Origin: Clostridiales bacterium
GTDB taxonomy: Bacteria; Bacillota; Clostridia; Saccharofermentanales; UBA5734
Assembly (NCBI GenBank): GCA_003532195.1
Contig: DOFA01000247.1
Location: 1 to 6,253, forward strand
Length of the DNA: 6,253 bases
Reading direction: 5' to 3'
The translations under genes were made by a program, and so were the position numbers. Under the pieces are notes generated by a model that made no database searches, was not told the DNA's origin, and was given only the letters and a program-made list of their open reading frames with translations. Positions 1 to 4,152 of the stretch are shown piece after piece. Within the stretch, counting starts at the first letter, position 1; each line of letters starts with the position of its first letter.

Positions 1-1
1 C

Positions 2-553
2 TACGCCACCTGGTGGATCAGACAATCGATCAGCCGGGCGATTGCTGACCAGAGCCGGATGATTCGGGTTCCTGTTCATATGGTGGAAAATATCAACCGA
101 CTGCTTCATGTTCAGCGCCAGATGCAGCAAAATCAGGGGCGGGAAGTCAATGAAGAAGAGTTGGCCCGCCTGACGGCCATCCCAGTTGAAAAAATCCGGC
201 AGATCCGCCAGGCTGCCCATGAACTGGTCTCGATCGATAAACCGGTCGGAGAGGAGGAAGACAGTCCGTTGGGCGATTTTATTCCCGATCTGGACTCGCC
301 GTCGCCGGCAGCCCAAGTGGAGATCCTTTTGCTGCGCGAACAGCTGCAGGCGCTCGTCCATTTGTTGCCGCCCCGTGAAGAAGCGGTGATCCGCCTGCGT
401 TTCGGCCTGGACGACGGCCAGCCGCACACCCTGGAAGAAGTGGGCCGGCAATTTCAAGTCACCCGGGAACGTATCCGCCAGATCGAGGCCAAAGCCATCC
501 GTAAACTGCGGCAAACCGGAACCTGTCAGAAACTGCGCGATGCCATCGATTAA
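2..553 (+). CDS. rpoD: Primary RNA polymerase sigma factor (RpoD/SigA type), C-terminal part, 5' end outside window
   Basis: This is the C-terminal 183 residues of a sigma-70 family factor, which directs RNA polymerase to housekeeping promoters. The reading frame is open from base 2, before the first ATG at 59, and the residues before that ATG read YATWWIRQSISRAIADQ, the hallmark of region 2.4 (the -10 reader). The gene therefore continues to the left and the ATG at 59 is internal. Region 3.0 follows with IRVPVHMVE, whose His and Glu contact extended -10 bases in known family members. Region 3.2 contains VGEEEDSPLGDFIPD. Region 4 has PREEAVIRLRFGLDDG and the -35-reading helix VTRERIRQIEAKA. 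Family members usually read EPVSLETPIGEEEDS before this finger, whereas here it is HELVSIDKPVGEEEDS, mildly divergent. The tail after the last helix (QTGTCQKLRDAID) also departs from the common ending. Its place in front of trmK supports the main sigma factor rather than a paralogue. Confidence 0.95.
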   Translation, partial: YATWWIRQSISRAIADQSRMIRVPVHMVENINRLLHVQRQMQQNQGREVNEEELARLTAIPVEKIRQIRQAAHELVSIDKPVGEEEDSPLGDFIPDLDSPSPAAQVEILLLREQLQALVHLLPPREEAVIRLRFGLDDGQPHTLEEVGRQFQVTRERIRQIEAKAIRKLRQTGTCQKLRDAID

Positions 554-1250
554 AGGGAAATCGCCTGCCTTATCCGCCAGATTGCTTTTGCTGGCCGATA
601 AGGTTCCGCCGTGCCGGCGTTTGCTGGATATCGGGACAGATCATGCCTGGCTGCCAATTGAGGTAATCAGCCGGGGCGTCTGCCAGATGGCGCTGGCTAT
701 TGATATCCGCCCTGGACCGCTGAAGATTGCACAGAGCCATATCCGGGCTGCCGGCATATCCGACCGGATCACGGCCAGGCAAGCTGACGGACTGCAGGGA
801 ATCAGCCTGGAACCCGACGATGTTGTTGTCCTGGCCGGACTCGGCGGTAATGAAATGATGGATATCCTGGGTGAAGTTCCGCGCCGCTGCCGGCAGATAT
901 TGCTTCAGCCGATGAAATCGTTGCCGGAACTGCGCTGTTGGCTGGTCCGGCATGGATATGATATCGAGACCGAGGATCTGGCCCTGGAGAAAAACCAGGT
1001 CTATGTTGTCCTGGGCTGCCGTTATACCGGCAAAATCAGGGAATTGGACCGCCTGGAAGCCCTGGTCGGCCCGGTGCTTCTCAACCGACATCCGTCAAAC
1101 GGTTATGACCGATATCTGAAGAAACTGCTGGCGCATCTGCATAAGCAAAGTTTTGGCACACCAGAACTGCTGCCGGATATCGGCCGGATCGAAGTGCTTT
1201 ACGCTGCCGCATCAGCAGCGGCGACTGAGGCTGCCAAGGAGAAAGAATAA
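540..1250 (+). CDS. trmK: tRNA (adenine(22)-N(1))-methyltransferase, TrmK family
   Basis: The 236-residue protein matches the TrmK (YqfN) family, SAM-dependent enzymes that methylate N1 of adenine 22 in the tRNA D-arm region. A Rossmann-type SAM site is visible: DIGTDHAWLP (residues 30-39, motif I), an acidic strand end AIDIRPGP (53-60), AGLGG (99-103) and LQP (122-124). A helical C-terminal domain follows, and the protein ends in an Ala/Glu/Lys-rich tail (about 222-236) that looks disordered. Length fits the family (about 230-240). The ATG at 540 lies inside the sigma gene, giving a 14-base overlap. No Shine-Dalgarno sequence precedes it, and no other start codon is in frame in the 40 bases upstream, so translation is probably coupled to termination of the sigma gene. 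The order sigma - trmK - Nif3 is common in Firmicutes. Function is assigned from motifs and context; substrate specificity is inferred. Confidence 0.92.
   Translation: MPSIKGKSPALSARLLLLADKVPPCRRLLDIGTDHAWLPIEVISRGVCQMALAIDIRPGPLKIAQSHIRAAGISDRITARQADGLQGISLEPDDVVVLAGLGGNEMMDILGEVPRRCRQILLQPMKSLPELRCWLVRHGYDIETEDLALEKNQVYVVLGCRYTGKIRELDRLEALVGPVLLNRHPSNGYDRYLKKLLAHLHKQSFGTPELLPDIGRIEVLYAAASAAATEAAKEKE
1236..1241 (+). promoter_or_regulatory. Ribosome binding site of the Nif3-like gene
   Basis: AAGGAG lies 8 bases before the ATG at 1250, inside the last codons of trmK. It fixes the start that overlaps the trmK stop codon by one base (TAATG). Confidence 0.8.
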
Positions 1251-2044
1251 TGTCAGAACATCATAACGACCTAGCCACAGTTCGGCAAATTCTCGATTTG
1301 ATGAATGAGCTGGCACCGCCGGAACTGGCGGAAAAATGGGATCAGATCGGTCTGCAGACAGGCAGCCTGGATCAGGTGGTTACGAAAGTCATGCTGGCTC
1401 TTGATGCCACTTCCGCAGTCATCCGAAGTGCGGCTTCCGGCGGCTTTACGCTGATCATCTCTCATCATCCCCTGATTTTCAACCCTTTGACCGCCATTTG
1501 CACCCATATGCCGGAACAGAACCTGATTTATAAGCTGATCCAAAACAGCATCAGCCTGATCGTCGCCCATACGAATCTCGATGCCGCGACGGGCGGAGTG
1601 GCGGATTGCCTGCTGGACTGTCTCTGGCCTGATCTGCCCGGGCGGCAAACCCTCGCGGGGTATGGCCGGCTGATCGATCTGGCTGAACCGGAACCACTGG
1701 CCTTGCTGCCGGAAAGAGTCCGCCGCCGTTTAGGCAGCGGCGGTTGCCGGATTAATCTGGTTCATGACCGGCTTGTCCATAGGATAGCCGTTTTTCCGGG
1801 CTCGTTTTCCGAAGAATGGGTCGCTCTGATCGCCGCTTCTGGCGCAGATACGGTGATTTGCGGCGAAATCAAGCACCATTTGGGCCTGCAGCTGGCTGAA
1901 CGGGGCGTGGCTGCCATCGATGCCGGGCATGATGTGACCGAAAGGGTGGTGTTACAACCGCTGCAAAAAAGACTGTCTGCCCGGCTGCCCAATGTTTCGT
2001 TTGCCGTATCCGGAATCATCGATTATAATGGAATCGCTTTCTGA
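1250..2044 (+). CDS. Nif3-like dinuclear metal centre protein (YqfO/DUF34 family), short form
   Basis: The 264-residue protein belongs to the NIF3/YqfO (DUF34) family: toroidal hexamers with a two-metal site, often annotated as GTP cyclohydrolase 1 type 2 homologues, though the biological reaction is unsettled. Visible motifs are EKWDQIGLQ (29-36), the metal-binding SHHPLIF (71-77, His72/His73), AHTNLDAATGGVADCL (106-121, with His107 and Asp111), CGEIKHH (204-210) and GHDVTERVV (226-234, with His227 and Glu231). These cover the expected metal ligands. The length fits the short form; many Firmicutes carry a roughly 370-residue form with an inserted PII-like domain, absent here. The Gly-rich segment usually seen after the central strand (CGGAG-like) reads VFPGSFSEEW, a degenerate version. 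The last codons double as promoter DNA for rnpB, and the TGA stop lies within its P1 helix, so the unusual C-terminus (GIIDYNGIAF) may be shaped by that second role. The start overlaps trmK by one base behind a good Shine-Dalgarno site. Confidence 0.92.
   Translation: MSEHHNDLATVRQILDLMNELAPPELAEKWDQIGLQTGSLDQVVTKVMLALDATSAVIRSAASGGFTLIISHHPLIFNPLTAICTHMPEQNLIYKLIQNSISLIVAHTNLDAATGGVADCLLDCLWPDLPGRQTLAGYGRLIDLAEPEPLALLPERVRRRLGSGGCRINLVHDRLVHRIAVFPGSFSEEWVALIAASGADTVICGEIKHHLGLQLAERGVAAIDAGHDVTERVVLQPLQKRLSARLPNVSFAVSGIIDYNGIAF
2001..2029 (+). promoter_or_regulatory. Sigma-70 promoter of rnpB, inside the Nif3-like gene
   Basis: TTGCCG (2001-2006) and a perfect TATAAT (2024-2029) are separated by exactly 17 bases. 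The predicted transcription start, about 7 bases downstream (2036-2038, perhaps up to 2041), falls right at the 5' end of the RNase P RNA inferred independently from its P1 helix. That agreement makes it convincing even though it lies wholly within coding sequence (codons about 251-260 of the Nif3-like gene). Confidence 0.85.
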
Positions 2045-2390
2045 GTAAGTCAGACAACCGCGGGCGCAAGCCGAAAGGCTGCGCGTGAGGAAAGTCCGGG
2101 CTCCGCAGGGTCAAGGCGCCGGGTAATTCCCGGTGAAGGCGACTTCAAGGATCGTGCAACAGAAATAGACCGCCGGCTGCTTTCGGGCCGCCGGCAAGGA
2201 TGGAAAGGTGAGGTAAGAGCTCACCAGCAGCCTGGCGACAGGCTGGCTCTGTAAACCCCGCCTGGAGCAACACCGTGGAGGGACATCAGGCTGACCCGCC
2301 TGTCCCAGGGAGGTGGCTGGAGCCGGTTGGCAACAATCGGCCTAGATAGATGGTTGTCCAATACAGGACCCGGCTTACAGACTTGCTCAG
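2041..2390 (+). ncRNA. rnpB: RNase P RNA, bacterial class A
   Basis: This is the catalytic RNA of ribonuclease P, which removes 5' leaders from pre-tRNAs. Diagnostic conserved blocks occur in order. The 5' side of P4, GAGGAAAGTCCGGGCTCC, is at 2087-2104. ACAGAAATAGACCGCC lies at 2159-2174. The stem GGTGAGGTAAGAGCTCACC lies at 2207-2225. Next come TAAACCCCGCCTGGAGCAA of the class A layout, the P15 region with a GGT candidate near 2312, TAGATAGATGGTTGTCC, and the 3' side of P4, ACAGGACCCGGCTTACAG (2363-2380). Ends were set by helix P1: bases 2041-2051 pair with 2380-2390 over 11 positions with one G-T wobble. This gives about 350 nt, normal for class A; true ends may differ by a few bases. The 5' end overlaps the last four bases of the Nif3-like gene (2041-2044), and purM begins 28 bases after the 3' end. 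Class A rather than B argues against Bacilli. Confidence 0.97.
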
Positions 2391-2402
2391 AAAGCATTTT
2401 TT
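2384..2402 (+). terminator. Weak terminator-like hairpin and U-run at the end of rnpB
   Basis: TGCT (2384-2387) and AGCA (2393-2396) can form a 4-bp stem with loop CAGAA, followed directly by six T residues (2397-2402). The stem is short, and its 5' arm is part of the 3' strand of the RNase P P1 helix, so the two folds exclude each other. It may set or help process the 3' end of the RNA, but it looks too weak to stop all transcription into purM, which has no clear promoter of its own. Confidence 0.4.
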
Positions 2403-2406
2403 AAAC

Positions 2407-2412
2407 AGGGAG
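2407..2412 (+). promoter_or_regulatory. Ribosome binding site of purM
   Basis: AGGGAG lies 6 bases before the ATG at 2419. It decides the start: the earlier in-frame ATG at 2350 is inside the conserved 3' part of the RNase P RNA and has no Shine-Dalgarno sequence. Confidence 0.8.
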
Positions 2413-2418
2413 TACGGT

Positions 2419-3591
2419 ATGAAAGCAGAAGCTTATCTGTCCCGCGGCGTATCGCCGACCAAAGAGGATGTTAAAAAGGCTGTGTCCGGCCAGAGCGCCG
2501 GCCTGTATCCCGGTTCGTTCTGTAAAATCATACCGGATCTGGCCCAGGACCCGGCCTGGTGCACGGTTATCCATGCCGACGGCGCCGGGACGAAGTCAGC
2601 CGCCGCTTATCTGATGTTCCGGGAAACCGGAGATCCTTCCTGGTTTACCGGTATTGCCCAGGACTCGCTGATCATGAACACCGACGACCTGCTTTGCGTC
2701 GGCGCAGTCGGCGGCTTCAAAATATCGAACACCATCGGGCGCAATGCCCATCGCGTCGACACCTCCTGCCTGAAGGCGATAATCGGCGGTTACGACCGGA
2801 TCATCGAGGACCTGCGCCAAATGGGTATCGATCTGGAAATGACCGGCGGCGAGACCGCCGATGTCGGCGACCTGGTCCGGACCGTGATTTGCGATTCGAC
2901 CGTGGTTGTACGGCTGCCCCGCAGCCAGGTCATCCAGGCGTCGGCGATCCGCCCCGGCCAGGCCATCGTCGGCCTGGCCTCTTTTGGCCAAACCAGCTAT
3001 GAACGACGGGAAAATTCCGGTATCGGCTCCAATGGACTGACCGCGGCGCGGCATCTGCTGCTGCACGGGGATTACCTGCTCCGGTACCCGGAATCCTGCT
3101 CCGACACCCTGCCGGAAGGCAAAGCTTATTGCGGAAACTGGCATCTGCAGGATCCCTTGCCCGGTTCGCAGCTTTCAGTCGGCGAAGCAATCCTGTCGCC
3201 GACCCGCACCTACCTGCCGGTTATCCGCGCCATCTTGCCGGCTGTCGGCGGCCAGATCAGCGGCGTGATCCACTGCACCGGCGGCGGGCAGATCAAATGC
3301 CGCGATTTTGGCCGGGGCATCCGATATGTCAAAGACAACCTGTTCCCAGCCCCGCCGATATTCCGTGCCATCGCTCAGTCCCAGGAAGTCGGCGCCGCCG
3401 AAATGTACCAGATTTTTAATATGGGCCATCGCCTGGAGATTTACTGTGACGAGTCCGCGGCCGAGACCATTATCGGGATCTGTGGTCGCTTTAACCTGGA
3501 AGCCCGTAAGGTTGGGCATACAGAGGCGAGCTCAGCCGGACATATCAACGAAGTCCTGATCCGCGACCAGGGACAGGAATATTTCTATTAA
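2419..3591 (+). CDS. purM: Phosphoribosylformylglycinamidine cyclo-ligase (AIR synthase), long Bacteroidota-like type
   Basis: The product converts FGAM to AIR with ATP, the fifth step of de novo purine synthesis, in the cytoplasm. From the ATG at 2419 it has 390 residues. PurM motifs in order are HADGAGTKS (52-60, the DGxGTK phosphate loop), DSLIMNTDDLLCVGA (82-96), TGGETADVGD (142-151), SNGLTAAR (204-211), SPTRTY (260-265), HCTGGGQIK (285-293) and FNMGHRLEIY (333-342). E. coli-type PurM is about 345 residues. The extra length and the wording RGVSPTKEDV, FCKIIPD, VKDNLFPAPPIF and FNMGHRLEIY resemble, from memory, the roughly 390-residue PurM of Bacteroidota. That is unexpected beside Firmicutes-style neighbours and suggests transfer or an old alternative type. 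No other purine gene is present in the window. Transcription probably comes from readthrough of rnpB. No clear intrinsic terminator follows before the rpsO promoter. Confidence 0.9.
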   Translation: MKAEAYLSRGVSPTKEDVKKAVSGQSAGLYPGSFCKIIPDLAQDPAWCTVIHADGAGTKSAAAYLMFRETGDPSWFTGIAQDSLIMNTDDLLCVGAVGGFKISNTIGRNAHRVDTSCLKAIIGGYDRIIEDLRQMGIDLEMTGGETADVGDLVRTVICDSTVVVRLPRSQVIQASAIRPGQAIVGLASFGQTSYERRENSGIGSNGLTAARHLLLHGDYLLRYPESCSDTLPEGKAYCGNWHLQDPLPGSQLSVGEAILSPTRTYLPVIRAILPAVGGQISGVIHCTGGGQIKCRDFGRGIRYVKDNLFPAPPIFRAIAQSQEVGAAEMYQIFNMGHRLEIYCDESAAETIIGICGRFNLEARKVGHTEASSAGHINEVLIRDQGQEYFY

Positions 3592-3618
3592 CTGATTGGG
3601 GCTCTTTGGGCGGCTCGC

Positions 3619-3647
3619 TTTACAATTCTGGCATATTATGCTAGAAT
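3619..3647 (+). promoter_or_regulatory. Sigma-70 promoter with extended -10, driving rpsO
   Basis: TTTACA (3619-3624), a 17-base spacer and TAGAAT (3642-3647) with TG one base upstream (3639-3640) make an extended -10 promoter. The start point should be near A3655, giving a 5' leader of about 74 bases. The sigma fragment at the left of the window keeps the His and Glu of region 3.0 that read the TG element. An overlapping TATTAT (3634-3639) is a weaker alternative -10. Confidence 0.82.
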
Positions 3648-3656
3648 TACGGTCAG

Positions 3657-3693
3657 TCTGCCATGGACAAGGTTCTTGGAACGTCCAACCAGA
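3657..3693 (+). promoter_or_regulatory. Structured leader of rpsO, possible S15 autoregulatory site
   Basis: The leader can form a stacked hairpin: TCTG (3657-3660) with CAGA (3690-3693), TGGAC (3664-3668) with GTCCA (3683-3687), and GTTC (3672-3675) with GAAC (3679-3682) around a TTG loop, with an AAG bulge on the 5' side. CCAA (3685-3688) could instead pair with TTGG (3704-3707). S15 is known to bind structured rpsO leaders and repress its own translation in several bacteria, with different RNA folds in different lineages. The structure is read from the sequence; the regulatory role is inference. Confidence 0.45.
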
Positions 3694-3717
3694 TACTTTG
3701 CCATTGGAAATTAACAG

Positions 3718-3723
3718 AGGAGG
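3718..3723 (+). promoter_or_regulatory. Ribosome binding site of rpsO
   Basis: A strong AGGAGG lies 5 bases before the ATG at 3729. It selects this start over in-frame ATGs further upstream such as 3663, which lies in the leader hairpin. Confidence 0.85.
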
Positions 3724-3728
3724 ATATC

Positions 3729-3992
3729 ATGGACAAAGCAAAAAAGTCGGAACTCATCGCCAGCTTCGGACTTCATGAAGGCGACACCGGTTCGCCGGAA
3801 GTTCAAATCGCCATTCTGACCGAGAGGATCAATCATCTGACTGAGCATCTCAAAGATCACAAGAATGACCATCACTCACGGCGGGGCCTTCTGATGATGG
3901 TTGGCCAGCGGCGCGGCATCCTGGACTACTTGTCCAGCCTGGACATTGAAAGGTACCGTGCCATCATCAGCAAGCTGAACATTAGAAAGTAA
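3729..3992 (+). CDS. rpsO: 30S ribosomal protein S15
   Basis: This 87-residue protein is S15, an early-binding 30S protein that contacts the central-domain three-way junction of 16S rRNA and forms a bridge to 23S rRNA. Family signatures are DTGSPEVQIAILTERI (19-34), NHLTEHLKDHKNDHHSRRG (35-53), the rRNA-binding part with the conserved His/Ser/Arg cluster, and RRGILDYL (61-68) followed by ERYRAIISKLNIRK at the end. Length is one or two residues below the usual 88-89. The start is fixed by the strong AGGAGG. It has its own extended -10 promoter and leader upstream, and an intrinsic terminator 17 bases after its stop. rpsO followed by pnp is one of the most widely conserved bacterial gene pairs. 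Confidence 0.98.
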   Translation: MDKAKKSELIASFGLHEGDTGSPEVQIAILTERINHLTEHLKDHKNDHHSRRGLLMMVGQRRGILDYLSSLDIERYRAIISKLNIRK

Positions 3993-4008
3993 GTTATTGC
4001 AGAATGAG

Positions 4009-4039
4009 TTGGCGGGCATGATCTGTCCGCCAATTTTTT
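4009..4039 (+). terminator. Intrinsic terminator between rpsO and pnp
   Basis: TTGGCGG (4009-4015) pairs with CCGCCAA (4027-4033). Three further pairs, one of them G-U (4016-4018 with 4024-4026), close a five-base loop, and the stem is followed at once by six T residues (4034-4039). It should end most rpsO transcripts, with some readthrough needed for pnp because no convincing promoter is seen after it. Confidence 0.9.
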
Positions 4040-4152
4040 CAAAGCCCACATCTGACTGCGGGCTGTAGAAGGTAGGTTGCGCGGCTGAGAAGGTACGGCC
4101 CCGGACCCTACAAGCTACCGCACCGCAGCAGAAAATGCTACGGAGGTAGAAA
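4040..4152 (+). promoter_or_regulatory. Structured 5' leader of pnp with Shine-Dalgarno-sequestering hairpin
   Basis: No gene lies here. The 3' part (4115-4149) can fold as CTACC/GGTAG (4115-4119 with 4145-4149), CCG/CGG (4123-4125 with 4141-4143) and AGCA/TGCT (4127-4130 with 4136-4139) around a GAAAA loop. The Shine-Dalgarno sequence GGAGG (4142-4146) is almost wholly inside this stem; the ATG is 6 bases after it. The upstream GGTAG at 4071-4075 could pair with the same CTACC and free the site. GTAGG (4072-4076) can also pair with CCTAC (4107-4111). A separate small hairpin is AGCCC/GGGCT (4043-4047 with 4060-4064). PNPase is known to control its own mRNA in E. coli through an RNase III-processed leader; a translational switch here is inference. 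I do not recognise a known riboswitch class. Confidence 0.5.

Noticed and set aside
2350..2418. In-frame ATG at 2350 as the start of purM, adding 23 residues
   Set aside because: These bases encode the conserved 3' core of RNase P RNA. The ATG has no ribosome site, while 2419 has AGGGAG at the right distance and gives the usual N-terminus.
3592..3618. Terminator after purM
   Set aside because: No stable stem followed by a T-run is visible in this short gap.
3663..3728. ATG at 3663 (in frame) or 3596 (other frame) as starts of a longer rpsO or a separate small gene
   Set aside because: S15 aligns from 3729 behind AGGAGG. The upstream codons fall in the leader hairpin or before the promoter start point, and show no protein-like features.
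3997..4025. Possible pnp promoter with TTGCAG as -35
   Set aside because: No acceptable -10 lies at 16-18 bases, and the region overlaps the rpsO terminator.
4083..4111. GGCTGAGA followed by ACCC in the pnp leader, resembling part of a TPP riboswitch
   Set aside because: The second conserved TPP segment (ACCTGAT and what follows) is absent and the gene downstream is not thiamine-related.
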